A stretch of DNA of 64,000 nt, from the NCBI GenBank assembly GCA_025200525.1, contig CM045758.1, forward strand, positions 62,002,649 through 62,066,648. The letters are read 5' to 3'. The notes under the pieces were generated by a model. That model was not told the DNA's origin. It made no database searches and saw only the letters and a program-made list of their open reading frames with translations. Source of the stretch: Camellia lanceoleosa (taxonomy: Eukaryota; Streptophyta; Magnoliopsida; Ericales; Theaceae). A program made the translations under genes and the position numbers. Positions 10,720 to 21,837 of this stretch are shown here, piece by piece. The number at the start of each line of letters is the position of its first letter. The stretch's first letter is position 1.

Positions 10720-10946
10720 GGGTAAATTACACTATGCACCCTTGCCTGTTACACAAAATCTCACTTTAGTCCTACACATCAAAATTGTGACATAAACCCC
10801 TAAAGGGTAACCACATTAGCCTCCTTTGTTATGAAGGGCCAATGTGACACTTGATCAAAAGTGCGAGGGATTAAGTGTCACAATTTGATGTGTAGGGACT
10901 AAAGTGGGATTTTGTGTAAAGTCTTGAGGTGCAAAGTATAATTACC
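10720..10946. mobile_element. MITE-like inverted-repeat element
   Basis: The two ends are inverted copies over about 75 bases: GGGTAAATTACACTATGCACC at the left, and the reverse complement of gtgcaaagtataattacc at the right. Inner blocks also pair (tagtcctacacatcaaaatt with aatttgatgtgtagggacta). There is no coding sequence. No clear target duplication is visible because the left flank is a GA repeat. Confidence 0.7.
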
Positions 10947-10949
10947 TAA

Positions 10950-13015
10950 CTAATATTACAAATACAAATGAATTAACTATTACAAATACAAATTTTTGCG
11001 GTGAATCTAAAGGAGTTGAATGAAATGTGGGAAGCCGTGTATGCCAAGCAAAGCATCCTTGAGCTCTCATGCGTAAGCTAGAAATTTCCTGTTAAGTAGT
11101 CAGAAAACAATTCTATTTTGACCTCAAGATTTGCCCTACTTGGCTAAATAACCACACTTGCCATACAAAAAATTTGGTTGGTCGGCCAGCCTAATGAATG
11201 GTCTACTGTACACTTGAATGGTCGGTCGACCACTGATTATAGAAAACTTGCTACAACAGAATTGGAACAGAGCAGATAGAGGATTTCCAAAATATGTTCA
11301 TCCTTCTTGTTCCCTTCTATCATAAAGATATTCAAGGAGGAAATAGGTTTGCTTCACAAATCATCAAACATCCCAAGGGTGTTACATGATAATTAATGAA
11401 GCAATGGGATCGAAAAATTAATGAGTACAAAACCAAAACTAAATAAAGTAGAAAGAAAAAAGAGAATCATTCAAAGAAATGATTGGAACCTATTACATAT
11501 CATAGTGAATAAGAGTAAATGAGTACTCATATTTGGAGAGAATAAGTTAGAGGAAACCATCTTTGAAAGTGAAGCTTGTAAACAAGAGGCTGTATCACTG
11601 AAAAAAGAACTTAGAGACTCTTCTTCCTACTCATGGAACATGGATTGATATCTATTCCCATGCTTCCAAATGGAACTAGAAGAGAGTTTCTAGTTCTTCC
11701 AATGAAAGAGCTCTCATTTGGCTTCAATGTAAAACAAAAGCAAGACTAAGTAAATGAATGAAAGCTATAAAAAGTTAATGCATGCTCATCTTCCTACTCA
11801 TGGAATAAGGATGAGACATCCATTTCCATACTTCAAAAATGAAACTAGAAGGGATCTTACAACACCTTAAAGAAGAAAAGAGAGAAAATAAAAAATCAAG
11901 CTAACTATTTAAAGCTTTAAACACACAACTTGTCAAAAATTGTTGATAACTCCTCTTTTATTCATGGAACAAGGATGAGACATCCATTTCCATGTTTCGA
12001 AAATGATTGAGAAGAGAGTTTCTCAACACTTTTGACACGGAAACTACTACCTAGCTTCAAGGTGACCAACAATAGTATGAAAGCAAGAAATTTATAGCTA
12101 GTTAATCAAACTTGTGGCGAGGTGGCTAAGCTCTAAACCTCCCACGACCACAAGGTTCCAATATACATAAGGAAAGCTATAAGAATCCAGGTAAAACGAT
12201 CAACTCAAATGGATTGGTGGCTATATCCTAAACATGCCAAATCCGTGAGGCCTATTATGCTATTACAACAATGCAAATATAGTATTCAAAGCATATAAAG
12301 TAAGAAATCATGTATTAGGAAGGACGAGGACCCTTTTATAAGCGCATATTCAATTCATACCACACAAAAACAACCTAAAATAGTGCTGAAATTGACCAAA
12401 AGAAATGAAGAAAAAGAGCAAAAGAATGATAGAAAACAAAGGGAATGCAACTAATGAATAAGCCTATGGAAGGGTGGCTAACCCTTCCACCTTTAACAAA
12501 GTTTTTGAACCTAAAATAACTCTAAAAATCAGTATGTATTGACCTGACATGAAGAGCCAAAGAACAAAAGAAAAGGTGATGAAAGGAGTTCGAAGGTTAA
12601 CCTCTTGGAAAGAGGAAGAGCTTTTTAGTTAGCAAACTTCAATCCAAACACCCTTAAATATTTGAAATAAGGTTCAAAACTTCAGCAAAAACCTTCAAGT
12701 TTGAGCTTCAATGGTGTATCTATAGTGTATCTATATTCAAATGGGTATAAAAATGCTTTGGGCAATCTTCTAAGCCGTTTGGAAAATTTTCTAACCCTAA
12801 ACTCTAAGGGGAGGTGGTCTATTTATAGAATTTCAACCTCTCATATCGAATATCTTCAAAAAAAAAACGGTGGCCAAATCACGTGCATGGGAGGCGACTG
12901 CGTTGCAAATCTGAAATCGGCGCTAAACATGGCTGGCTGGCCAACCAATTATATAGTCGACCCAAATGAAATGGTCTACCAGCCAATCAATTGGCCTGTT
13001 GCTCTTTGAGTGGTC
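10950..13015 (-). mobile_element. Probable LTR remnant, minus orientation, unassigned
   Basis: I recognise no coding domain. A TATAAATAG box on the minus strand (12819-12827), three diverged direct repeats of about 60 bases at 11630, 11805 and 11960 (each with ggaac..gga, catccatttcca-like text and a gagaagagagttt-like end), and GGTCGGC/GTCGACC clusters near both ends (11180-11230, 12930-13010) suggest an old LTR. The 102-residue ORF at 12701-13009 has no known domain and overlaps the TATA region. Boundaries are not defined. Confidence 0.35.
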
Positions 13016-13019
13016 AGGC

Positions 13020-13640
13020 TAAAAAAAAAAGGGTTTTGGTCAAAAAGGGGTGCAAGGTTTGGGTTTAAAGCTTAAAGCCGAATTCCTTTGTTGAAGATTT
13101 GAATAGTGTAAGGTTTTTATGCAATAGAAATTTACCACCCATCTATCTATGAGAGTATATTAATGAGAAGCAAAAACCCTTCCTTAAGCAAGAAGAGGAA
13201 GAACCCAACATTTCAACTTCAGCGAAAGCCCAGACTTGCTTTTCATTTTTATATAAGGAACATGGGGTGAAAATGAAAGAAAAGATATGAAACCCAAGTT
13301 TGAAAGCTTGAAACCCCACAACAATGGTGGAAAAAGAGGAAGAAGGAGAGAAGGGACAAGAGAAAAAAAAAAAAAAAGTGGACCAAAAGTGACTTTAAAT
13401 GTCTTTGAATTCGGACACTTCACTCGGTGACCAATCCTTTGCTTGAGCGAACAATATGAACTTCGAAGTTCTAACCATATAAAGGCGAGATCGCTCGGCG
13501 ACCAATCCCTCGCTTGAGTGAACATCGACAACTCTCAAAATCTCGGACACTGTAAAAGTACTAGGAGCTTGAGAGCATTGGGCGATCATTCCATCGCTTA
13601 AGCGATGTAAAGAAAAAAAAAAATTTTGGAGTGCTACAGA
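13020..13640 (-). mobile_element. Ty3/gypsy LTR fragment (3' LTR of the deleted minus-strand element)
   Basis: On the minus strand it shows CTCGAGCG-like motifs (13430-13600) followed by a TATATAAAA box (about 13247-13255) and a leader, the same order as in the LTR at 26036-28157. It lies just downstream, in minus orientation, of the gag remnant at 13950-14900. It is therefore likely the start of the 3' LTR of that element, with pol deleted. Confidence 0.5.
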
Positions 13641-13949
13641 GAAAATGAAAGAATAAGATGCACGAAATTACATTGGCAATAGAATTACACAACAAGGAGT
13701 TACATCTCACTACCAAAGGTGATGGCAACAAATCTGGTGGTAACAACATACCTGCGCCTCATGGGTCTTTGCTCCACTTTCTTACCCCTCGGACATCGTC
13801 TAAAACAACGATTAAGCGAAGAGGCTCCTTAATTAGCCCTCAAGGATGTGCCTCGATTGCGCACTAATACGGTGGCGGTTGCCCTCTCCCGACTCAGCTC
13901 ACGAGGATGAGTTGAAGATGGCAAATTGTTGTCCTTCTCTCCTCTGCGA
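13641..13949 (-). other. Unassigned internal stretch of the deleted minus-strand gypsy element
   Basis: This lies between the gag remnant and the putative 3' LTR. Short open frames on both strands show no domain I can name. It may be the decayed gag tail. Confidence 0.3.
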
Positions 13950-14900
13950 GCAAACTAAAGACTTGTAGCCAGTGAGCACAATTGAAATAAGTGATCCTCA
14001 TTGACCACCTCTTGAGAACCCAAACAAGGTATTGGAAAAGTGAATCAAGGTTGTGCTCTCTGGGACTTCTATGGGGTAGAACCCCTCTAACTCTTACTGT
14101 CCCGAGTCTACCCCTGAACCTCCTGGCTCCTCTACCTCATTCATTTCTCCTCCGACTACACCACAGTCTCAAGATGAGCCGCTGCCTCCACAAGGCGTCT
14201 GTAGTCCCTAATCATGGACCCAACCACTTTAAAAAGAAGCCTAGTCCTCAATCTTTTCTCGTACTCAATGCAATTGCATTCCTCCATCGCTACAAGTTCC
14301 AGTGCAAACCTTGACAAACTAGTAAAGGCAACCTCAAACTCGACCACCGATGTGTTAAGCTACTTGAGCTTCAGAAACTGCTATCTTAACTTGTCCGTAG
14401 TAGTGAGAGGCAAAAACTTGTCTTGGAAGACATTGACAAAGGCCTACCAAGTCACTCCAATGAGCCCACGTGCATACTTTCACCACTGACTCGCATCTCT
14501 CTTCAGTTGGAAGGATGCCAAGGTCACTCTCAGCCCATCGTCCTTGATACCGAGCATCTCGAATATCTTCACCATCTTCTCTAGCCACTTATCCCCCTTC
14601 AGTGGCTCCTTTGGATCCACCAAGAACTCATCTAGATTAGACCGGAAGAACTCTCTCTTTGGAAATGATGGCCCTATCTCAGCAACATGGGCCTGGACTT
14701 GATTCTCATCTCTAAGAATATCCATGGATTCCCACAAGGCTCTGGCCATTTCACGAGCTAAAGCTTCCATGGCTTACTGACCAACTGGTTTAACCAAAAT
14801 AGTCTGACCAACCCCTTCCTCTTGTGCTAGAATAATATCCAGTAATGGCACCTCCTGCCGTTTAAGCTTGCGACGCCTAACACCACCAGGTCCATGTCCT
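13950..14900 (-). pseudogene. Ty3/gypsy gag pseudogene
   Basis: Gag forms the virus-like particle of the retrotransposon. On the minus strand, 14770-14480 reads continuously with LAREMARALWESMDIL, then DPKEPLKGDKWLEKMVKIFEM and RVTLASFQLKRDA, the start of the retrotransposon gag domain. In other frames 14470-14156 continues with a VFQDKFLP-like piece and then FEVAFTSLSRFALELVA and RLRTRLLFKVVGSM. It closely resembles the plus-strand gag at 28570-29400, so both belong to related elements. Stops and shifts separate the pieces, and no zinc knuckle is found. An N-terminal piece with GHGPGGVRRRK lies near 14900-14860. Confidence 0.85.
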
Positions 14901-15297
14901 AACATCCTAATGAAGATAGCACCAGAGATTAGTACATTTATAAATATGTCGAAGCTAATTCACTCGCTTCCTAATGCGATGGACAACAATTAATTCACTC
15001 CACATAAGCACGTAGTCACATAAACATATACAAACTTCCTTTCTAGAGAATGATGGATTCTGCGGCGTCACGAGTTCGATTAAAAATACGGTGATCAAGT
15101 GTTCTTCTAATAGGACTTCTACAAACTCGTGAACCTAATCAATATCTTAGAAATTAAATTTCATACCTCGTAATCACATAAGCATGTTATCACATAGCAT
15201 ACCGGGTTTACTTCTAACACAACAAGAGACAACCCATTGTGGTAAAAACCACATCCCACGATCCCAAAGTATTCAAATCCGGTAGCTCACGATACCA
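14901..15297 (-). other. 5' leader of the minus-strand gypsy element
   Basis: This non-coding stretch lies between the gag start and the primer site on the minus strand. It corresponds in position to 28172-28565 of the plus-strand element. I see no conserved motif beyond that. Confidence 0.5.
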
Positions 15298-15310
15298 AGT
15301 TGCAACTCCC
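15298..15310 (-). other. Primer binding site (initiator Met tRNA type), diverged
   Basis: The minus strand reads TTGGTATCGTGAGC directly after the LTR end ..GGGGAGTTGCAAC. This is one or two changes from TGGTATCAGAGC, the usual tRNA-iMet primer site of plant Ty3/gypsy elements. It fixes the LTR boundary and the orientation. Confidence 0.65.
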
Positions 15311-15740
15311 CGAAAATAATAATCATAATTCATCCTGCGATATTAATTAAATAACAACATGTACCGAAATAATTATCTTTCGTTCATATGATTCCATTGT
15401 ACAAAAGGCTACACATGCAGTTATACATTCATAAGTCCTAACCCCAAATTTATAGCATGTGCCACAAGTTAAAGATATGAAATAAAAGTTAAACAGATAA
15501 ATAAATGCCCTAATGGCTACAATTTTCCAAGACTATGCGTGGTTACAACAAAAGTGAGTTTTAACTCAATATGGTTTAAGCCCTAGGTTTGTACAAAAAT
15601 AATTACAACAATAACAAAAGGCTCTTGGCTCCAAGTCCTCCCAAGCTCCGGCCCTGGTAGAGGGATATGATTTTTGGCATGTGCCTTGCACGGGTCCAAA
15701 AATATTTTGTTGCAAATGAAACAAAATCAAAGTTTAATGG
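15311..15740 (-). mobile_element. 3' part of a gypsy 5' LTR, minus orientation
   Basis: The segment starts at the primer site and runs right. It carries the ataaatgccct and ccaag.. landmarks seen at 18190-18330 and, in reverse, at 27930-28000. The rest of the LTR is lost: from about 15740 the sequence is anonymous AT-rich DNA. Confidence 0.6.
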
Positions 15741-16595
15741 TAATACCATATGATTATTGGCGTGTAATATCACCATTAGATTATTCCATTCTAATCAAAA
15801 AATAATTATAAAAAAATCCACTCATTTGAACTAAAATTTTATCTCATCTATTTATCCATAATTTTATCTTATAATAGAAATTAAAATTTCTATAATATAT
15901 TTAATCATTGATTCTATTTAATTTTGTAAGAAACTAATCTTATTTTTGGAGAAATAATTCAAGTAGTAGAATGGAATGAAGTGCAATGGAATGAAATGAT
16001 TGTTTTTATTTTTTATTTTTCATGGAATAACTATTATTTCTTTTACAATGCATTTTTTTATATTATTTTTTGAATGAATCAAATATAAAATAAATAATTT
16101 TTTAAAAATATCATATTATTTCATTTCATTTAATAAACTTAATAAAAATTAGACTCAAAGGTCATGTGGCTTTTCACAATAGTATATGTATATTTTGGGT
16201 GGGCTTACACTTTGGTCTGATGTAGGTTTATATCAAAAGGTAAAGGAGGAAAGAGGGGAACATAGAAGAGAAGAAAAATGGGTGGAAGTAGCAGAGGGCA
16301 ATGCATAAGAGAAAAAAAAACAAGAGGAGATTACTGTCTCAGAAAGAAGAGGTGTCAATTGTGTTTTGTGGCTGGGAATAAAGGAGACGAATATAGAGGA
16401 AGAAAGAAAAGAAGGAAGAGGAACAAAGGAAATTGACGATGGTGCTCTGTCAGTTTTCTTACAGAGAGTTAACAGAGTTAAATGAATGTTTGGTGTTGGG
16501 CACATGGTAGCAGATAAACACTGGGATAGGAAAATAGGATACAGAACTAGGATAGGTGATCCCATACCCACACATGACATAACTCAATCTTGTAA
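15741..16595. other. AT-rich non-coding DNA
   Basis: I see no gene. There are short A/T repeats and (aatggaatg)-like text near 15965-16000. ORFs of 115 and 62 residues on the minus strand (16233-16647) are low-complexity (serine, phenylalanine, leucine) and look spurious. Confidence 0.5.
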
Positions 16596-17261
16596 GGCTT
16601 TGTTTGATTAGCAAGACTAGTAGTGAATGTATTAATAATCCCATCAAATTAGTGTGGTATTCACTATGTAATTGGATTAGTAGGATAAATTATCCCATTG
16701 TCCATTTGTTTGATTTGCATTGGATAAGAAAACATATGAATGTAGGATTACAACTATATTTATCTTCTTTTCCCATCTTACTCTCTATCAATGTTTCTTC
16801 ACAATCTTTACTTTATCAAAATTTCTTCATAAACGTGGTTTTGAAAGAAATTATAAATAAATAAATAAAAGTAAAATAAAAATACAAAATACAAAGGCGT
16901 CATTTGGTTATTTTTAATTTTTTTAAAAAAAAATATAAACTAATTTGATCAAATAAATATCAAAAAATATTTTTAAATTTTTAAAAATTATTTTTAGCCT
17001 TCTAAAATATAAAATTATATAAAAATAATAAGCTATTTTAATTTTTAGTCAAGGGTAAAAGAGTTTTTGTTATTTTATTTCCTAATTCAAGATATATAAT
17101 CTTACCCTTACCCCATTACTAATAATCCTACAAATTTGTTGGATTAATTATCCATTGGATTAATAATCCTGAAACAAAATTTCAAAACAAAGATAGGATT
17201 ATTGGACCCATGGATTAATAATCTCAACCTCATACTCTAATCCTATCAATCAAACATACCC
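16596..17261. mobile_element. Tourist-like (PIF/Harbinger type) non-autonomous element
   Basis: Left end GGCTTTGTTTGATTAG and right end CTATCAATCAAACATACCC are imperfect inverted repeats. The element is flanked by TAA on both sides (16593-16595 and 17262-17264), the 3-bp target size of PIF/Harbinger elements. The 666-bp inside is AT-rich and non-coding. The family is judged from the ends and target size only. Confidence 0.65.
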
Positions 17262-17718
17262 TAAGGATCATAATTAACAAATATTAAGTTATAATAAAAT
17301 ATCACATTAAGTATAACTAAATAATTTTAAGATCATAATTAAAAAAATATCATAATTAATATTATAATATATCATAACTAACAACACAATATGTTATAAT
17401 TAAAAACACAAATTTTTATTTATTTTTTACATTTTACATTTTTATACCTTGAACCATTTTTTATTTGTTAGTTCTTTGAAATTGAACTACACGAAGCTCT
17501 TGAATCACTTGACTTTTACATTCGGTTTCCTCACGGTTCCACCTACACTCATTTAATTTTATTATTTTACTACTATTATGAAAGACTTTCTTTTTTTGTC
17601 CATTAAAAATTTGAAATACCCGAACCTCTTGAATCACTTGACTTCTTTCGGTTCCACCTACTCTTTTAATTTTATTATTATTATTATTATTATTTTTTGA
17701 GAAAGCATTATGAAAAAC
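17262..17718. repeat. AT-rich spacer with a tandem duplication of about 115 bp
   Basis: The segments 17476-17590 and 17608-17718 are diverged direct copies. Both contain cttgaatcacttgactt, a cggttccaccta block and tttaattttattatt, and end in a tatgaaa..actt segment. The second copy has an (att)n microsatellite near 17675-17695. No gene is seen. Confidence 0.6.
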
Positions 17719-17721
17719 TTA

Positions 17722-17941
17722 GGCTTCGTTTGGGAAGAGGGGTTAGGCTTGGGGCTACTGTAGCCACAAAAAAATAAAATAGGCTTTTTAGCCTAATAAA
17801 ACAAAGCATCACATCTAACCCATAATCATTATATTCTTTTTCTTACAAAAAGTCAAAAAAATCAAAAAGCCTTTCCCAAACGAGGCTTTTTAGCCCTAAG
17901 CTAACATAGCCAAAAAGGCAACTTACTTTCCAAACGAACCC
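17722..17941. mobile_element. Tourist-like MITE with TTA target duplication
   Basis: The 220-bp element begins GGCTTCGTTTGGGAAG and ends CTTTCCAAACGAACCC, which are inverted repeats with few mismatches. It is flanked by TTA at 17719-17721 and 17942-17944. The small size, the ends and the 3-bp duplication fit a PIF/Harbinger-derived MITE. Confidence 0.75.
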
Positions 17942-18019
17942 TTAAGAGTTTATGTTCATCGAAGTACTGTCCCTCAACTCGTCTATGGTTGTTTTTCCAC
18001 ATTGAAAAATGTAATATAA

Positions 18020-20263
18020 GGGAAAATTACCAACACCCCCTTGAGGTTTGACTAAAATACGGATTCCTCCCTGAGGTTTTGGAAATTACAAATTGAGGTT
18101 GATATTTGTATATCAAATGAGGGGGCAATTTGTTATGCTAATATAAACCTCGAGGGTGTAACATTAGATTAACAACAACAAAATAAATGCCCTCACAGAC
18201 TTACATCTTTCAAGTTATCACTTGGTTATAACAAAAAGAGTCCTAAGCTTTATACATGTAAAGCCTTGACTTGAATAAACATTTAAATATATCAAAACAA
18301 AAATAGAGCCTTGACCCTAGACCTTCAAGCTATGTCCTTGGAGGCGGCATGTCACCTGTACCTGAAAATGGTTTCCCAAGTAGGGTGAGCCAAAGCCCAG
18401 TAGAGATATGCTACAACAGTATATAAGATTTAACTAAGATATAAGCATCAGATAAATGTGCAATATTCATAACCAACACATATTCCCTCCAAGACCATTC
18501 AATATAGATAACCATACCTCAATCCATTTCCATTCATCTATTTCGGATTAATTTATTTACCAAATTCATTATCATCTAATCAACCAAAATGAGACTAAAA
18601 CTCAATGGTTTGCGATTGAATACATTCATCAATCCAACACTTCTATTTCCTGCCATTTTACGAAATTCGCATCCGAGGGAATCGGCATGTATATACATAT
18701 AAGATTTCAGGACTTTCACCCTGGACACTCTGGCCAACTTAGTTTTCCATGGAGTTCATCCCCTATCTCCTCCCAAACAATGGAGTACATCTCTTATCTC
18801 CTCCCAAACAATGATACATATACAATGTATTTAAAAGCATTGTCATATAAAATGACTAACCAAATCACATATTCAATAGTTTAATCAAACCGTCATATTC
18901 AATGACATAATTCAAATGATTAGTTTCAATTCACCTAATCCTCATGTAGTTTCTACAACAATCATAGTTCTCCTCCACCGATAGCCCAAAACAGATATAC
19001 AATCCATTGATAGATAATTTATCAAATTTCCATAGGTAAGTGATTTAACAAATATAACTACACCATTCAACAATATACCCTTCAATTTCATGTTTCACAC
19101 CTCAATTTCATTATTCATTCAAAATAATTCTTTAACACAAGTTAGGACAAAACCTTTTCCTTTTTCCAATATCATCCCCATGGCCCGATCTCACTATTTA
19201 TTTTCATATAACATCATAATCAAGTCCTCAACTACATATATGGAGACAAATATAGAAAACCCCTCTTTCAAAATTTAAACTCAAACCCTAGCTTCACCCA
19301 AAACCTACCAACTCCACCATTTATACAAAATGACCAATACCTAGGTTAAAAAAACCATATCAAAGAGTAGAATATCCCTACCTCAAGTGTAGAAGCTCAA
19401 GAGGAAGAAGGAGAATCTCGAAAATGCACAAAATCAAGCTTTACTCGGATGGAATGGAAGCCCACAAGATGCTCTACCTTTTTCTCAAAGGGAGTATAGT
19501 ACAAACTCTTAGATTCTAAGGGATTTGTAGAGAGAAGTTGGAATTTTAGAGAGAGGCAATTTGAATCTAGGGTTTTAGCAAAAAGAGATTCAAAAGTGAT
19601 GTAAAACTCCTCCATGCAAATTGATATCGTAGTCTTTGCTCGTCGGAGGTTGTCGCTCAGCGACCGGACACAACAAGTGACCTCGCTCAAGTGCAAGCCT
19701 CGCTCGGCGTAGAATGCAAAGCTTTAGAAATTTTATAGGCGCACGCTCGCTCGAGCATAAAGCCTCGCTTGAGCATAGAATGCATACCTTCAGGTATTTC
19801 ACAGACGCACACCCTCGCTTGAGCGCAGGAGACCTCGCTCGAGCAAAGGAACAAACAACACAAGGCTCGCTCGAGCGCAAAAAGTCTCGCTTGAGCGAAG
19901 AACTTCATCTTCTCCAGAAAAGCTGCTTCTGGGAAAGAAACCTGAGAACTCTCAATCCTTGCTCAAACACAAGAAATCTCGCTCGAGCGAAGGAGCAAAT
20001 TTCACAAGGCTCGCTCGAGCGCAAAAAGCCAAAATCTAGGCAACAACAATCTTACCCAACTAACAACCAACCTGTTCCAAACTCGCCTAACAAGTTTTAA
20101 AACTCAAATACAAAGGGTTAAAGGGAAAGACAAGACATGGACACAATAATCAATTCTGAACCCGAGTCCGAACACAAAGAAGGTTGGGCAAAAGCAGGAA
20201 TTAAGCTATATCGGGATAAATCCTATTTTAGTCAAACCTCAGGAGAGTGTTGGTAATTTGCCC
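18020..20263. mobile_element. Terminal-inverted-repeat element split by an LTR insertion
   Basis: The left end (18020-18062) starts GGGAAAATTACCAACACCCC. The right end (20221-20263) read on the minus strand starts GGGCAAATTACCAACACTCT. Both continue with a GAGGTTTGACTAAAATA block, so they are the two ends of one MITE-like element. Flanking sequences gtaatataa and aaagtataa match at 6 of 9 bases, a possible decayed 9-bp target duplication. About 2 kb between them is a gypsy LTR. Confidence 0.65.
18160..20200 (-). mobile_element. Gypsy LTR (solo or fragment) inside the inverted-repeat element
   Basis: The minus strand matches the plus-strand LTR at 26036-28157 over most of its length, including the start near 20196 (TGCTTTTGCCCAACC..), the CTCGAGCG cluster (19640-20030) and the ataaatgccc segment near 18190. 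No primer site or coding region adjoins it. About 150 bases at its 3' end are absent compared with the other copy. I could not find a target duplication. ORFs at 19397-20100 lie within it and are not genes. Confidence 0.7.
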
Positions 20264-20399
20264 AAAGTATAAACATATGCCAAATAGACAATTCATTAGG
20301 AAAACTACTAGACAAATTAATACATTTTACATTCTATTTTATTTTTATTTTTGTACTAATAGATGTATCGTGAAATAATAAAAAAATTAAATTTAAAAC
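20264..20399. other. AT-rich spacer
   Basis: Nothing recognisable. Confidence 0.5.
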
Positions 20400-21065
20400 A
20401 ATATCCACTTTCATAAAATTTTAATTTTTATAAAATTAATATCATTAAAAATATACTTTTAAAATAAGACTAATATTAAATATATTTAATAAAAATTTAA
20501 AATAAAAATTATTTTAAAATAGTTACTATGTTTAGTTATTCTTTCAAATTATTATTTTTAAAATATAAAAATTATTTTGATGAAAATAAACACACAAAAA
20601 TCATATATTTTTGAAATTCTCAAAAATAATCTTCCTTCTAAAAAAAATATATGAAAATAATAACTTCTTTGTATAGATGTAAATTTTTTATTTTCTTTAA
20701 AACGCATTCAATCTATATATAGGTGTAAATCAAATATAGAATTTTTTTTATTTCCTTTAAAAAAAATTATAAACTTGTTTGGTTAATAAAATTAAATTAA
20801 AAGTCATTATTTTCATACGATTTTTTTTGGAATGAAAATTATTTTTGAGAATTTCAAAAATATATGATTTTTGTGTGTTTATTTCATCAAAATAATTTTT
20901 ATATTTTAAACTAATACTTTGAAAGCATAACTAAACATAGTAATTGTTTTTTGTTTATTTTAAATTTTTATTAAATATATTTAATATTAGTCTTATTTTA
21001 AAAGTATAGTTTTAATGATATTAGTTTTATATTAAAAATTATATATATATACATATATTATGAAA
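20400..21065. repeat. Large AT-rich foldback (inverted repeat)
   Basis: The left arm (about 20400-20640) and right arm (about 20826-21065) are inverted copies. For example, aaatcatatatttttgaaat near 20600 pairs with tttcaaaaatatatgatttt near 20855, and aaaataagactaatattaaa near 20460 pairs with tttaatattagtcttatttt near 20980. The loop is about 190 bases. A related single arm occurs at 10490-10700. It may be a foldback transposon or a MITE pair. Confidence 0.7.
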
Positions 21066-21484
21066 ATAAAATGAAAAAGATTAAAACAGTTTTTTATTTT
21101 ATTTTTTATTAAAAATGTGATATAGAGAGAGTGTGTGATTTTAATTTTTTTGGGATAAAAATGAGAGAGAGAGAGAGATGATGTGTGTGTGTGTGAGAAA
21201 GAATGAGAGAGAAGGGATAGATTGAGAGTGTGTATGTGCGTGAGTGTGCATCGCGGTGAGTATATATATTTTTTTTAAAAGCGAATCTAAATCGTTTATT
21301 TCTTTGTAGGTGGCGTGGCTCTATCTAAGCCGTTTCTCGGAGGATGGGCGGAAAGAGAATTTGGAGAGGATCAGGACTTGAGAGAGAGAGAGTGAGTGTT
21401 GTAGAGAGTGTTTGGTTAGGGTTGGGTTTGGTTTGGTTTGATTTGGAAAATATATATACCAAAGTAATTTGGTCATTTTATAAA
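21066..21484. other. Microsatellite-rich spacer (GA, GT tracts)
   Basis: GA and GT runs lie at 21125-21250 and 21380-21400. Around 21290-21400 base composition is more balanced (gtggcgtggctctatctaag..), but I recognise no gene or RNA. GA tracts also follow the related arm near 10705. Confidence 0.5.
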
Positions 21485-21828
21485 GGGTAAATTATAAACC
21501 GTCTCTTGAGATTTACTTAAATTATAAATTATTTATGTGATTTTAAAAATTATATTATGCATCTTAAGATTTCTAATTTCATAACAAATAGGTTCTTTGA
21601 TTAATAAATTATCAAGTTAATTAACAATTGTTAATAATGTTAAAATTTTATTTTAATTAATAATTCAAATAATTTTATTATTGTATAAGTGAACAGTTAA
21701 AAATTTCACTTTTTCACTTAATTATGTTCAATACAAAATTCTGACACGGAGGTATTTGTAATTTTCCAAGCCACAAGGGACAATTCATATTTTAAGCAAA
21801 CTTTAGGAGGTGTATTTGTAATTTATCC
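21485..21828. mobile_element. MITE with 9-bp target duplication
   Basis: The 344-bp element has imperfect inverted ends (GGGTAAATTATAAACC and, on the minus strand, GGATAAATTACAAATAC). It is flanked by a perfect direct repeat TTTTATAAA at 21476-21484 and 21829-21837. A 9-bp duplication points to a Mutator-like origin. It has no coding capacity. Confidence 0.75.
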
Positions 21829-21837
21829 TTTTATAAA

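Noticed and set aside
12701..13009. 102-codon plus-strand ORF
   Set aside because: No domain; it overlaps a putative minus-strand TATA box and an LTR-like region.
16233..16647. Minus-strand ORFs of 115 and 62 codons
   Set aside because: Low-complexity composition, no domain, and partly inside a Tourist-like element.
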